Assembly (NCBI GenBank): GCA_026126065.1
Contig: JAHCJY010000001.1
Location: 762,001-826,000, forward strand
Length of the DNA stretch: 64,000 nucleotides
Origin: Bauldia sp.
GTDB lineage: Bacteria > Pseudomonadota > Alphaproteobacteria > Rhizobiales > Kaistiaceae
Direction: 5' to 3'
Made by a program: the position numbers and the translations under genes. Below the pieces are notes generated by a model. The model ran no database searches and was not told the DNA's origin. It saw nothing but the letters and a program-made list of their open reading frames with translations. Positions 8,630 to 16,863 of the stretch are shown here, piece by piece (within the stretch, counting starts at the first letter, position 1; the number at the start of each line of letters is the position of its first letter).

Positions 8630-9111
8630 CAGCCGTGGCCCTTGGCGGCGCCGCCCGGCTTCTGCTTGGCCTTGTACATGGCCAGCATCCGCTGCGTGAC
8701 GAGGAAGCCGCCGAATATGTTGATGGAGGCCAGAACCAGGGCGATGCCGCCGAAGATCCGCGCCCAGCCATGGCCGTCGGCCTCGCCGGATATCAAAGGC
8801 ACGACCTCGACGCCGACCGCGAGGATTGCGCCGACGATGATGACCGAGGAGATGGCGTTGGTGACGCTCATCAGCGGCGTGTGCAGCGCCGGGGTCACCG
8901 ACCAGACGACGAAATAGCCGACGAAGATCGCCAGGACGAAGATCGCGAGGCGGAAGACGAAGGGGTCGACATAGCCGCCGGTCGCAACGCTCGCCACCGC
9001 CGCGGCGTTGTCGCCGATCGCGTCGGCGTAGGTCGCGGCGGCGGCCGCCGCCTCGCGCGCGAGGTCGGCTGCGGTCTGCGCCTGAATTGCCAGCTCTGCC
9101 GGGGTGGCCAT
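8629..9111 (-). CDS. pntAB: NAD(P) transhydrogenase subunit alpha, membrane part
   Basis: 160 residues. This is the separately encoded membrane segment of the alpha subunit found in alphaproteobacteria. An Ala-rich N-terminal stretch of about 50 residues precedes three or more hydrophobic helices, including [37 protein letters not shown] and the helix around [19 protein letters not shown]. It joins PntB to form the proton channel. The stop shares a base with the pntB start, and pntAA ends 50 bp upstream. Confidence 0.95.
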   Translation of the reverse strand: MATPAELAIQAQTAADLAREAAAAAATYADAIGDNAAAVASVATGGYVDPFVFRLAIFVLAIFVGYFVVWSVTPALHTPLMSVTNAISSVIIVGAILAVGVEVVPLISGEADGHGWARIFGGIALVLASINIFGGFLVTQRMLAMYKAKQKPGGAAKGHG

Positions 9112-9161
9112 TGCCGTTCGTCCTCTATCTCGGCCGCGATGCCGCGGCGCCGCAGCCAGCC

Positions 9162-10301
9162 TCAGGCCGCCTTCGGTTTGAACATCGCGTGGACTACCGC
9201 GCCGTCCTTCGTCAGGAGCGTCGCCTTGACGAGTTCATCCTCGTCATTGACGGCGACTTCCTTGCTTGCCTTGTCGATCAGCGTCTCGACAAAGGCGAAG
9301 ATGTTCCGGGCGTAGAGCGCCGAAGCCGTCGACGGGATGCGGCCGGCGACATTGGTGAAACCGATGATCTGCACGTCGCCGACGGTCGCGATCTCGCCGG
9401 GAACTGCGCCCTCGACATTGCCGCCGCGTTCGACCGCAAGGTCGACGATCACCGATCCGGGGCGCATCGAATCGACCATGGCCTTCGTCACAAGACGCGG
9501 CGCGGGCCGGCCCGGGATGAGAGCGGTGGTGATGACGATGTCCTGCTTGGCGATGTGGCTTGCCACGAGCGCCGCCTGCTTCTCCTGATACGCCTTGGAC
9601 ATTTCCTTGGCGTAGCCGCGGGCATCCTGGGCCTGCTTGAATTCCTCATCCTCGACGGCGACGAATTTCGCCCCGAGGCTCTCGACCTGCTCCTTGGCGG
9701 CGGGCCGGACGTCGGTGGCGGTGACCTGCGCGCCGAGGCGGCGCGCCGTGGCGATCGCCTGGAGGCCGGCAACGCCGGCGCCCATCACGAAGACGCGCGC
9801 TGCCGGCACGGTGCCGGCGGCCGTCATCATCATCGGCATGGCGCGATCGTAGGTTTGGGCCGCGTCGATCATCGCCTGGTAGCCGGCCAGATTCGCCTGG
9901 CTGGAGAGGACATCCATCACCTGGGCGCGGGTGATGCGGGGCATGAGTTCCATCGCGAAGGCGCGGACGCCGGCGGCAGCGAGTGCGTCAACCGCATCCT
10001 CATTGCCGTAAGGATCCATCACGCCGATCACCAGCGCGCCGGGCTTGACGGCGTTGAGCTCCTTTGCATCCGGGCGGCGGACGTGGAGGACGATGTCGGC
10101 GTCCTTCACCACGGCGGCAGCGGTCTTCAGCACCTTGGCGCCGGCGGATTGGTATTCCGCATCGAGGAATCGCGAGCGCGCTCCCGCTCCGGCCTGGACG
10201 ACGACGTCCGCGCCAAGGCCGATGAGCTTCTTCACGGTCTCCGGCGTGGCGGCGACGCGGCTCTCCGCCTCTGCCGGCTCGGCCGGCACAGCGATCTTCA
10301 T
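9162..10301 (-). CDS. pntAA: NAD(P) transhydrogenase subunit alpha, NAD-binding part
   Basis: 379 residues, soluble domain I, related to alanine dehydrogenase. The N-terminal [17 protein letters not shown] and the central Rossmann segment [31 protein letters not shown] motif (~170-195) bind [20 protein letters not shown] is the conserved loop near the hydride-transfer site. The gene opens the three-gene pnt set. A 63-bp spacer separates it from a small oxidase-subunit gene that probably belongs to the same transcript. Confidence 0.96.
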   Translation of the reverse strand: MKIAVPAEPAEAESRVAATPETVKKLIGLGADVVVQAGAGARSRFLDAEYQSAGAKVLKTAAAVVKDADIVLHVRRPDAKELNAVKPGALVIGVMDPYGNEDAVDALAAAGVRAFAMELMPRITRAQVMDVLSSQANLAGYQAMIDAAQTYDRAMPMMMTAAGTVPAARVFVMGAGVAGLQAIATARRLGAQVTATDVRPAAKEQVESLGAKFVAVEDEEFKQAQDARGYAKEMSKAYQEKQAALVASHIAKQDIVITTALIPGRPAPRLVTKAMVDSMRPGSVIVDLAVERGGNVEGAVPGEIATVGDVQIIGFTNVAGRIPSTASALYARNIFAFVETLIDKASKEVAVNDEDELVKATLLTKDGAVVHAMFKPKAA

Positions 10302-10364
10302 TCCTGCTTCCTCGCCGGCTTTCTGCCGGACAGTGCCCGTCGCAGCCGCGAAGGCACGCCGGGG

Positions 10365-10523
10365 CTAGTTGAAGATGAAGAAGAGGAGCACGAGGATCGC
10401 AGCGCTCCCCACAGCCGTCCACTTCATCAGGGTGCGAAACGCGCCCCAGGACTTCCGGTGATAGTCCATGTCGCCGGCGATATCCGCGGCGGTCGCCGAA
10501 AGCACCTGCATCTCATGCGCCAT
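10365..10523 (-). CDS. aa3-type cytochrome c oxidase subunit IV
   Basis: A 52-residue single-pass membrane protein. The motif GDMDYHRKSWGAF followed by a C-terminal helix (WTAVGSAAILVLLFFIF) is the hallmark of the proteobacterial aa3 oxidase subunit IV family (COX4_pro_2). I start at ATG 10523 because GAGGGG lies six or so bases before it; the open frame extends 20 codons further with no ribosome-binding site. It lies upstream of pntAA in the same direction, an arrangement familiar from Hyphomicrobiales. Confidence 0.85.
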   Translation of the reverse strand: MAHEMQVLSATAADIAGDMDYHRKSWGAFRTLMKWTAVGSAAILVLLFFIFN

Positions 10524-10631
10524 AATATCCCCCTCAGGAAGCGAGCGTTTGCGTCTCTTAGCCAAACGACGGGCGTGTCGCAATGCAGGACTTTGCGCGC
10601 GCCGGAGGCAACGTGGAACAATGCTCCGGCG

Positions 10632-10826
10632 TCAGCTCCGGAAGAAGCTCGCTGCGGCGGAGCGGCTCGCCTTCTTGGCGGCAAGCACAGCCTCGATCCG
10701 GGCGATTTCGTCGCGGAGGATCGCGATGCGCTGTTCGAGTTCGTCCTCGGACAGGCGCGACAGGTCGTCCCCGACCGTGTGCGCCGCCGGTTTCTTGCGC
10801 GGCGGTTCTTCCTCGATGAACGGCAT
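10632..10826 (-). CDS. DUF1192 family small protein
   Basis: A 64-residue acidic-to-basic protein with a short coiled coil (LSEDELEQRIAILRDEIARIE) preceded by a Pro/Lys-rich segment (EEEPPRKKPAAH). This is the standard DUF1192 pattern, a conserved alphaproteobacterial family of unknown function. GGGAG six bases upstream supports ATG 10826 over the adjacent ATG at 10829. It lies about 110 bp upstream of the oxidase subunit IV gene on the same strand. Confidence 0.8.
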   Translation of the reverse strand: MPFIEEEPPRKKPAAHTVGDDLSRLSEDELEQRIAILRDEIARIEAVLAAKKASRSAAASFFRS

Positions 10827-10981
10827 CATCGTCTCCCGGGCCTTACCCCGCGCGGCGTGAGCGCGCACGGGCGCTGGCCGCCATCATGATCCGTCGCGCC
10901 GGGATGGGCAACGCGCGCCGTTGATCGGCCCCGCCGCCCCGGGCAAGGATCGCCCGCGCTTTCAGCTACCAGGAGCCCGCC

Positions 10982-12004
10982 ATGCCGATCCCAGCGACGA
11001 TGACGGCGATCACGATCAGCGAGCCGGGCGGACCGGATGTCCTTTCACCGGTGCAACTGCCGGTTCCGATGCCGGGAACGGGCGAGATTCTCGTCCGCGT
11101 GCGGGCCGCGGGCGTCAACCGACCGGATGTCGCGCAGCGGCAGGGGCACTACCCGCCGCCACCGGGAGCGAGCGAGATTCCCGGTCTCGAGATCGCCGGC
11201 GAGGTTGTCGCGCGGGGCAACGGAGCGCTGGCCTTCGCCATCGGCGACCGCGTTCTGGCGCTGGTTCCGGGCGGCGGGTACGCGGAGTACTGCGTGGTCC
11301 ACGAGACCAACGCCCTGCCGATTCCCGCCGGCCTCGACACGGTCGCCGCGGCGGGCGTTGCGGAGACCTTCTTCACGGTGTGGTCGAACGTGTTCGGCCG
11401 GGCTGGCCTCGTTGCGGGCGAGACCCTCCTCGTCCATGGCGGCAGTTCGGGCATCGGCACGACGGCGATCCAACTCGGCAAGGCCTTCGGCGCGACCGTC
11501 ATCGTGACCGTCGGGTCGGACGCCAAGGCCGAAGCGTGCCGGGCGCTCGGGGCCGACCTTGCCGTCAACTACCGGACGGCCGACTTCGTGGAGGCGGTGA
11601 AGACGTTCACGGGCGGAAACGGCGCCGACGTCATCCTCGACATGGTCGGCGGCGACTATGTCGCCCGCAATTTCGCGGCTGCCGCGAAGGACGGCCGCGT
11701 CGTCCAGATCGCCTTCCTCGGCGGCACCTCGCCGACGCTCGACCTCCGCCCGGTGATGGTGAAGCGCCTGACCTACACCGGCTCGACGCTCCGCCCGCGG
11801 CCGGTGGCGTTCAAGGCCGAGGTCGCAGCGGCGCTCCGCGAGAAGGTCTGGCCGCTGCTGGCTTCGGGGACGGTGCGGCCGGTGATCGATTCGACCTTCC
11901 CCCTCCGCGCCGTCGCGGACGCACACCGGCGGATCGAAGCGAGCGGGCACATCGGCAAGGTGGTCCTGACGGTGGGGGATACCCAAGCCACGGCATACCA
12001 ATGA
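10982..12004 (+). CDS. NAD(P)H-quinone oxidoreductase (zinc-less MDR family, PIG3-like)
   Basis: 340 residues of the medium-chain dehydrogenase/reductase superfamily. The N-terminal GroES-like domain (~1-120, AAGVNRPDVAQRQGHYPPPPG) precedes the Rossmann domain with the nucleotide-binding LLVHGGSSGIGTTAIQLGKA motif (~150-168). Zinc ligands are absent, as in quinone oxidoreductases of the TP53I3/QorA group. It probably reduces quinones with NADPH. The stop codon coincides with the edge of a G/C-rich repeat (12009-12054), so the 3' end borders the DUF559 insertion. Confidence 0.93.
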   Translation: MPIPATMTAITISEPGGPDVLSPVQLPVPMPGTGEILVRVRAAGVNRPDVAQRQGHYPPPPGASEIPGLEIAGEVVARGNGALAFAIGDRVLALVPGGGYAEYCVVHETNALPIPAGLDTVAAAGVAETFFTVWSNVFGRAGLVAGETLLVHGGSSGIGTTAIQLGKAFGATVIVTVGSDAKAEACRALGADLAVNYRTADFVEAVKTFTGGNGADVILDMVGGDYVARNFAAAAKDGRVVQIAFLGGTSPTLDLRPVMVKRLTYTGSTLRPRPVAFKAEVAAALREKVWPLLASGTVRPVIDSTFPLRAVADAHRRIEASGHIGKVVLTVGDTQATAYQ

Positions 12005-12008
12005 AAAT

Positions 12009-12054
12009 CCCCTCCCCCCCCCTTGAGGGGGAGGTTGGGAGGGGGGTAGGCCCC
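12009..12054 (+). repeat. G/C-rich palindromic repeat, left copy flanking DUF559 gene
   Basis: A 46-bp element built from the small palindrome CCCCTTGAGGGG followed by GGGAGGGGGG-TA-GGCCCC. It starts four bases after the stop of the quinone oxidoreductase gene. An almost identical copy lies in opposite orientation at 12443-12484. The two differ mainly in C- and G-run lengths and two substitutions. Confidence 0.85.
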
Positions 12055-12070
12055 GGGAGCAACGTCTGAG

Positions 12071-12673
12071 ATGGCCCACCAGGACATCCCGCCATCCGCT
12101 CGTCGTCGCGCGAAGCGGATGCGCACGGCGATGACGCCTGCCGAGCGGAAGCTCTGGGCAGCGCTGCGTGGCCACCGGCTGGACGGTCTCGGCTTTCGTC
12201 GGCAGGTTCCGATGGGTCCCTACACCGCCGACTTCTACTGTGCCGGCGCCCGTATGGTCATCGAGGTCGATGGCGGGCAGCATGCCGAGAGCCGACGAGA
12301 TGCCAACCGCGATGCCTGGCTTGATCTGAACGGCATCCGGACGATCCGGTTCTGGAACGCTGACGTCATGACGAATCTCGATGGCGTCCTGACCGCAATT
12401 CTCGTTGCGGCACGGGGTCAAGTGATCGCGCGTGCCCGTCGTGGGGCGTACCCCCTCCCAGCCTCCCCCTCAAGGGGGGAGGGGAAACGGTCGGGTTCTC
12501 CCAACGACCGTGGAGCGCCCTCTTGGGTGTGGTCCGCCGGCCCTCCACCACCGTTTGCCATGACAATTGCGGCCGCCTATATAGAGGCATCCCCAAGCAA
12601 ACCTGATCGGCTGGGGCTCCGGCGGAAAGCCTGTCGGAGCGACGAGGAGGCTCTATGTCCACGACCCTGTTGA
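12071..12673 (+). CDS. DUF559 (Vsr-like endonuclease fold) protein
   Basis: 200 residues as the frame reads, but only ~1-120 is the DUF559 domain. Signature segments are MTPAERKLWAALRG, GFRRQVPMGPYTADFYC, VIEVDGGQH (Asp and Glu of the nuclease core) and IRFWNADV. DUF559 proteins are related to the very-short-patch-repair endonuclease fold. Beyond residue ~122 the frame runs through the right-hand palindromic repeat and unrelated sequence and overlaps the trcR start by 19 bp, so the tail is probably not native. The gene separates the quinone oxidoreductase from trcR and is framed by inverted repeats, suggesting a mobile or repeat-associated cassette. Confidence 0.82.
   Translation: MAHQDIPPSARRRAKRMRTAMTPAERKLWAALRGHRLDGLGFRRQVPMGPYTADFYCAGARMVIEVDGGQHAESRRDANRDAWLDLNGIRTIRFWNADVMTNLDGVLTAILVAARGQVIARARRGAYPLPASPSRGEGKRSGSPNDRGAPSWVWSAGPPPPFAMTIAAAYIEASPSKPDRLGLRRKACRSDEEALCPRPC
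12443..12484 (-). repeat. G/C-rich palindromic repeat, right copy (inverted)
   Basis: Reverse-complement copy of the element at 12009-12054, with the core CCCCCTCAAGGGGGG. It lies inside the 3' part of the DUF559 reading frame and encodes the low-complexity stretch PLPASPSRGEG. Together with the left copy it forms inverted repeats around the nuclease-like domain. Confidence 0.85.
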
Positions 12674-13359
12674 TGCCCAAGGCGACCGCTGTCTGGCTGG
12701 TCGAGAACACTTCGCTCTCCTTCCAGCAGATCGCCGATCTATGCACGCTGCACCCGCTCGAGGTGAAGGCCATCGCCGACGGCGAATCGGCCACCACGGT
12801 CAAGGGCCTCGATCCGGTGTCGACCGGCCAGCTTGCCCGCGAGGAGATCACCCGCGGCGAAGCCGACCCCACCCACAAGCTGAAGGTGTCCGAGCCCAAG
12901 GTTCGCATCCCCACGGTGAAGCGGAAGGGGCCACGCTACACGCCCGTGTCACGCCGCCACGACCGCCCGAATGCGGTGCTGTGGCTTCTCCGCTACCACC
13001 CGGAGCTCAAGGACGCGCAGATCTCGCGCCTCGTCGGTACCACCAAGCCGACCATCGATTCGATCCGCAACCGGACACACTGGAACTCCTCCGCGCTGAC
13101 GCCGATGGATCCGGTGACGATGGGCCTGTGCTCGCAGATCGACCTCGACATGGAGGTGGAGCGCGCGGCCAAGACCATGCCGCAGCAGGATGTGCCGATC
13201 GCGGGGCCGACGCTCCTGCCGGCCAGCGAGACGACCACGGCCGAGGCGCTCGCCGCAGCGGCCCGCCGCCGTGGGGCGCCTGAGGGCGAACTCGATGCGG
13301 ATGCCGTTTTCGCCAAGCTGAAGTCCATCAAGAGCGCGGCGTCGGACGACGAGGAATAG
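12655..13359 (+). CDS. trcR: Cell-cycle transcriptional regulator TrcR (DUF1013)
   Basis: 234 residues with full-length DUF1013 character: an N-terminal MPKATAVWLVENTSLSFQQIA, a central PNAVLWLLRYHPELKD and a helix-turn-helix-like ISRLVGTTKPTIDSIRNRT. DUF1013/TrcR is a conserved alphaproteobacterial protein linked to RNA polymerase and to cell-cycle gene expression. GGAGG precedes ATG 12655. The C-terminal ~50 residues are acidic and poorly conserved. With cpdR and rcdA it makes three CtrA-circuit genes in this window. Confidence 0.9.
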   Translation: MSTTLLMPKATAVWLVENTSLSFQQIADLCTLHPLEVKAIADGESATTVKGLDPVSTGQLAREEITRGEADPTHKLKVSEPKVRIPTVKRKGPRYTPVSRRHDRPNAVLWLLRYHPELKDAQISRLVGTTKPTIDSIRNRTHWNSSALTPMDPVTMGLCSQIDLDMEVERAAKTMPQQDVPIAGPTLLPASETTTAEALAAAARRRGAPEGELDADAVFAKLKSIKSAASDDEE

Positions 13360-13368
13360 CGCTGCGGT

Positions 13369-13890
13369 CTATGGCGTGAGGCCGTAGGCGAGCCGCACCA
13401 TGCCCTTGCCGAGCGCCGTTGCCCCGTCGAGGCGCAGCGGCCGGGAGAAGGGCGACGGCGGAAACATCCGCACGCCGTCGCCGAGCAGCACCGGGATGAC
13501 GAACAGTTCGAGCGAATCGAGCGCCCCCGCCGCGATGAACTCGGCCTGGAGCGCAGCGCCGCCGACGATCCATGCATCACGCTCGCCCTCGGTCTGTCGC
13601 AGTTGCGCGATGAGCGATGTCACCCCCTCGCGCCAGGCCTCGACGCCCGGTGGCGCCGCTTCGATCGGCCGGTGCGTGACGATGATCGAGCGCTGCGCCG
13701 CGTAGGGATAGGCGCCGAAGGTACGGACCTGGTCGTAGGTCCGCCGTCCCATCACCACCGTGCCGATCCCCGCGATGAAGGCGCCATAGCCGGCGTCGAC
13801 GTCGTTGAACGGATCGAGCCACGAGATGCCGCCTTCGCGATCGGCAATGTAGCCATCGGCGCTCGCCGCCATGTAGCCGCGGATCCTCAT
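13369..13890 (-). CDS. Dihydrofolate reductase-like (RibD C-terminal) family protein
   Basis: 173 residues with the RibD_C/DHFR-like fold: MAASADGYIADREGGISWL at the N-terminus, VVMGRRTYDQV (~48-58) and WIVGGAALQAEF (~108-119) contributing to nucleotide binding. Such proteins are NADPH-dependent reductases of uncertain substrate, often under regulators of the TetR or ArsR type. It is divergent from a TetR gene whose start lies ~117 bp away, so regulation by that repressor is likely. Confidence 0.87.
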   Translation of the reverse strand: MRIRGYMAASADGYIADREGGISWLDPFNDVDAGYGAFIAGIGTVVMGRRTYDQVRTFGAYPYAAQRSIIVTHRPIEAAPPGVEAWREGVTSLIAQLRQTEGERDAWIVGGAALQAEFIAAGALDSLELFVIPVLLGDGVRMFPPSPFSRPLRLDGATALGKGMVRLAYGLTP

Positions 13891-14007
13891 CCGGCCCTCC
13901 TACAATGAACGATCATCTATATTGGTCTATCGCGATCGAGAACGCTGTTTCCCGCCGGTCTAGAATGATGTTCCATGCGGCCGGACGTCACCGGAGACGG
14001 AGGCTGC

Positions 14008-14640
14008 ATGGCAAGGATGGCGCGAGAAGAGGCGGCTGACATGCGTGACGGGGCCGCGCCGGGGCGACGCGAGTCAATCCTCACGGCGGCGCTCGGGCTG
14101 TTTCTCGAGCGCGGCTATGCGGCGACGTCGATCGCCGACGTCAGGGCCGCGAGCGGGGCCAGCACCGGCAGCATCTATCACTTCTTCACGGGCAAGGGCG
14201 GGATCGCCCACGCCCTCCTGACGGAAGCCGTCGCCGGCTGGTCGGCGGTCGGGAACGCGCCGCCCGACGCTTCCGCCGAGGTGGCAATCAAGGCGTCGGT
14301 GACGGGACTCGTCCGCTGGGCGGCCGCGAACCCCGGGCAATTCCGATTGATGGACGAACTTCGCAGCCTCGCGCTCCATGACCCCGATCTGGCCGAAGTG
14401 GGAACAGCCCTCGCGGCCGGGCAGGGGGCCGCTGGCGCCGCCTACCGCCGATATGTCGCCGCCGGGCACGTCAAGCCGCTCGCATGGCCGGTCGCACATG
14501 CCGTCATGCTCGGTCCTGCCTATGCCTGGCTGCGGCTGCCTGCCGAATCCCGAAAGCCCGGGGCGCGGCATGCGGCCGAACTCCTTGCAGATGCGGCGTG
14601 GGCCGCGGTGCGGATGCCCGGGCGGCGGTCGGCGCGATGA
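14008..14640 (+). CDS. TetR-family transcriptional regulator
   Basis: About 210 residues. The N-terminal helix-turn-helix has ESILTAALGLFLERGYAATS, then ASGASTGSIYHFFTGKGGI, the TetR recognition region; the C-terminal ligand domain ends near 205. ATG 14008 is preceded by CGGAGG at 13998-14003, better than the earlier ATG at 13975. Divergent from the DHFR-like gene; the AT-richer spacer between them (13891-14007) should contain both promoters and the operator, but no convincing perfect dyad was seen. Confidence 0.9.
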   Translation: MARMAREEAADMRDGAAPGRRESILTAALGLFLERGYAATSIADVRAASGASTGSIYHFFTGKGGIAHALLTEAVAGWSAVGNAPPDASAEVAIKASVTGLVRWAAANPGQFRLMDELRSLALHDPDLAEVGTALAAGQGAAGAAYRRYVAAGHVKPLAWPVAHAVMLGPAYAWLRLPAESRKPGARHAAELLADAAWAAVRMPGRRSAR

Positions 14641-14746
14641 ACGGTTCCTGAACAGGGGACTCAAGCCCCGTTCAGACAGCGGCTGCTATTCATCGCGGCA
14701 TCGGTTCGGTAATCGTCCCCGCCCCCCTCGAGCGCCGGACCGAGCG

Positions 14747-14782
14747 ACCGGCGGCACCCTCGGGTGTCGCCGGTGCCATTTT
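14747..14782 (+). terminator. Rho-independent terminator downstream of TetR gene
   Basis: Stem ACCGGCGGCACCC / GGGTGTCGCCGGT with a two-base loop (one G-U pair), followed by GCCATTTT. It lies 107 bp after the TetR stop and before the next gene. A second hairpin without a T-run sits at 14648-14675. Confidence 0.6.
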
Positions 14783-14850
14783 GAGGCCCCGGTCTTTGCC
14801 TCCATTGCCCCGATCGCCGATATTGATCGGCATCGAAACCGGAAGCCGAA

Positions 14851-15849
14851 GTGACTGCCGCCCGCGCCTTTGCCGAACTCGTGCCGACGGAGGGGAATCC
14901 AGTCCCGCCCGGCGCTGAGGTGCAACTCGTCCGGACCGGTGACGGCGTCGTCCTTCGGTCCGCGCGCTGGGCAGCGCCTCCTCCAGGCCGGCCAGGTTCG
15001 GTGCTCCTGATCCAGGGGCGAAACGAGAGCATCGAAAAATACTTCGAGACCGTCGAGGACCTTCGCCGCCGCGGCTTTGCGGTGTGCACGTTCGACTGGC
15101 GCGGGCAGGGCGGCTCGGATCGCGTCCACAACGACAATCTCTGCCACGTCGAGAGCTTTGCTGACTATGACCGCGATCTGGACGCGGTGGTGCGGCAGGT
15201 GTTCCTCCCGGACTGCCCGCCGCCGCACTTCGCGATGGCCCATTCGATGGGAGCGCTCGTCTGCCTCCGGGCCGCGAGCGCGGGATGGGTCCTGTTCGAG
15301 CGGATGGTGCTGCTGACGCCCTTGCTGGGGCTGTCCCGTGTCGCCGCGCCGCCCATGCGCAGCGTGCGAACGCTTGCTCGGATTGGCCTCTTCCTCGGCA
15401 TGGACGACCGCTCGGTATCGCGGAAACCCTGGAAGAGGTGGGAGGCACTGCACCCCGAAGACGAACCGCGCCAGGCTGTCGCAACCGCGGTGTTCCGCGC
15501 AGTGCCGCAGCTTCGCAGCGGAGCGCCGACATTGCGGTGGCTCCATGCGGCAGCGCGGGCGATGCTCGAAGCGGCGCGGCCGGAGTTCAGGGCGCGCATC
15601 CGCATTCCATCGCTTCTCGTCATTGCGAGCCGCGACAACGTCGTCGCCAACGACGCGATCGAGCACTTCGCCGCCGGCCTTCGCTCGGGAGCGCCGCTGA
15701 TCCTCCCCGGGGCACGCCACGAGGTGCTGATGGAGGAGGATCCGATCCGCGACGCCTTCTGGGCCGCGTTCGATGCGTTCATTCCGGGAGGCAACGATTA
15801 CCCGCTGCCGAATCTACCCGCGAAGGACGTCGAGAATACGGTCGTGTAG
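14851..15849 (+). CDS. Alpha/beta hydrolase, lysophospholipase-like
   Basis: 332 residues beginning at GTG 14851. It shows the serine-aminopeptidase/PldB-type hydrolase fold: VLLIQGRNESIEKY near the oxyanion loop, FDWRGQGGSD, the nucleophile elbow AHSMGA (Ser~133) and a C-terminal acid/His pair (SRDNV and GARHEVLMEED). PldB-like enzymes hydrolyse lysophospholipids at the membrane. The 3' end overlaps the convergent hisN gene by 36 bp. Confidence 0.88.
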   Translation: MTAARAFAELVPTEGNPVPPGAEVQLVRTGDGVVLRSARWAAPPPGRPGSVLLIQGRNESIEKYFETVEDLRRRGFAVCTFDWRGQGGSDRVHNDNLCHVESFADYDRDLDAVVRQVFLPDCPPPHFAMAHSMGALVCLRAASAGWVLFERMVLLTPLLGLSRVAAPPMRSVRTLARIGLFLGMDDRSVSRKPWKRWEALHPEDEPRQAVATAVFRAVPQLRSGAPTLRWLHAAARAMLEAARPEFRARIRIPSLLVIASRDNVVANDAIEHFAAGLRSGAPLILPGARHEVLMEEDPIRDAFWAAFDAFIPGGNDYPLPNLPAKDVENTVV

Positions 15850-16608
15850 CCGGGCGTCGCCGCTGGCCACGACGCGACCGCCGCCGAGCGGCGGATTGCC
15901 GTCCCAGTCGGTCACGCGTCCGCCCGCGCCCTCGATGACCGGGATGAGCGGCACGATGTCGTAGGTCTGGAGACCCGCCTCCACGACCGCGTCGACGAAG
16001 CCGGCGGCGACCATGCAATAGGCGTAGCAATCCGCCCCGTAGCGGGCGAGGCGCACCCGCTTCTCCACGCGGTCATAGGACGTGCGTTCGTCGCCGGCGA
16101 ACAGGTCCGGCGCGGTCGTGAACATGACCGCCTCGTCGAGCGTTGCGCACGGCCGCACCGACAGGTCGCGCGGACCGCCCGGCCCGGTGAACCAGGCGCG
16201 ATTCCCGTCGCCGAAGAAGCGTTCGCCGGTGAACGGCTGCGCCATCATGCCGATCGTCGGCGTGCCGCGCGTCAGGAGGCCCACCAGGACACCCCAGACC
16301 GGCAGGCCGGCGATGAAGGATCGCGTCCCGTCGATCGGGTCGATCACCCAGATGCGCTCGGCATGGCTATTGGTCGTACCAAACTCCTCGCCAAGGATGC
16401 CGTCGTCCGGATATCGGGCGCCGATCGCCGCCCGGATGACCTGCTCCGCCTCGCGGTCCGCGGCGGTGACGGGGTCGAAGCGGTTCGTCCCCTTGCTGTC
16501 GACGACGCCCCGGGTCCGGAAGTGAGGCAGGATAGCCGCGCCGGCGAGGTCGGCGAGATGTCCGAGGAAGGACACCTCGTCGGTGTCCTGCACAAAAGGA
16601 GCGCTCAT
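15814..16608 (-). CDS. hisN: Histidinol-phosphatase, inositol monophosphatase family
   Basis: 264 residues with the Mg2+-dependent IMPase motifs: GEEFG (~74), WVIDPIDGTRSFIAGLP (~90-106) and the C-terminal TYDIVPLIPVIEGAGG. The version of the second motif (DGTRSF rather than DGTxNF) is typical of HisN-type histidinol-phosphatases, the penultimate step of histidine synthesis. It overlaps the 3' end of the convergent hydrolase. It is followed upstream by a ~250-bp spacer containing a small-RNA candidate on the other strand. Confidence 0.85.
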   Translation of the reverse strand: MSAPFVQDTDEVSFLGHLADLAGAAILPHFRTRGVVDSKGTNRFDPVTAADREAEQVIRAAIGARYPDDGILGEEFGTTNSHAERIWVIDPIDGTRSFIAGLPVWGVLVGLLTRGTPTIGMMAQPFTGERFFGDGNRAWFTGPGGPRDLSVRPCATLDEAVMFTTAPDLFAGDERTSYDRVEKRVRLARYGADCYAYCMVAAGFVDAVVEAGLQTYDIVPLIPVIEGAGGRVTDWDGNPPLGGGRVVASGDARLHDRILDVLRG

Positions 16609-16756
16609 CGGGGCAGACCGGAAGCGTTCGCGACGGCCAAGGATGGGTGCGGCAAAGCAGCCGCATCGGTCCAGAATGGCTGAATTTGGTGCTCTTGTAG
16701 CCAGCTGCTCAAAAAAATGGCCTTGATCCCAAAAGAGGCAGTACTAATTATTGCAC

Positions 16757-16851
16757 CGCGGCGGTTTGGTTCCCTCCGAATTGCCGCTGCCCTCCTTGGG
16801 CGTTTCCTCCCTAGACTTGGGCCGCGTCGTAACAACGACCGGCCCTTTTTT
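16757..16851 (+). ncRNA. Candidate small regulatory RNA with anti-Shine-Dalgarno loops
   Basis: No gene on this strand feeds the strong terminator at 16819-16851, so a stand-alone transcript is inferred. Hairpin 1 pairs GCGGCGGTTTGG with CCGAATTGCCGC (12 consecutive pairs allowing G-U) and exposes TTCCCT in its loop. A short hairpin GCCC-TCCTT-GGGC follows, then unpaired GTTTCCTCCCTAG, then the terminator hairpin and a six-T run. A plausible promoter lies just upstream (TTGATC at 16723 and TAATTA at 16745). Repeated CCUCC-like sequence in loops is the pattern of the alphaproteobacterial alpha-r14 and CcsR-type riboregulators that pair with ribosome-binding sites. The family assignment is inference. 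Confidence 0.6.
16819..16851 (+). terminator. Rho-independent terminator of the small RNA
   Basis: GGGCC-gc-GTCGT / ACGAC-c-GGCCC hairpin followed by TTTTTT. It is oriented for the + strand only (no T-run on the other side), although both flanking genes are on the minus strand. Confidence 0.85.
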
Positions 16852-16863
16852 CTGCCCGCTCTC

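Noticed and set aside
13891..14007. TetR operator
   Set aside because: Only scattered CGATC/GATCG arms with a long spacer; no convincing dyad.
14648..14675. CTGAAC-GGGG hairpin after the TetR gene
   Set aside because: Good stem but no T-run; the terminator at 14747 is the better candidate.
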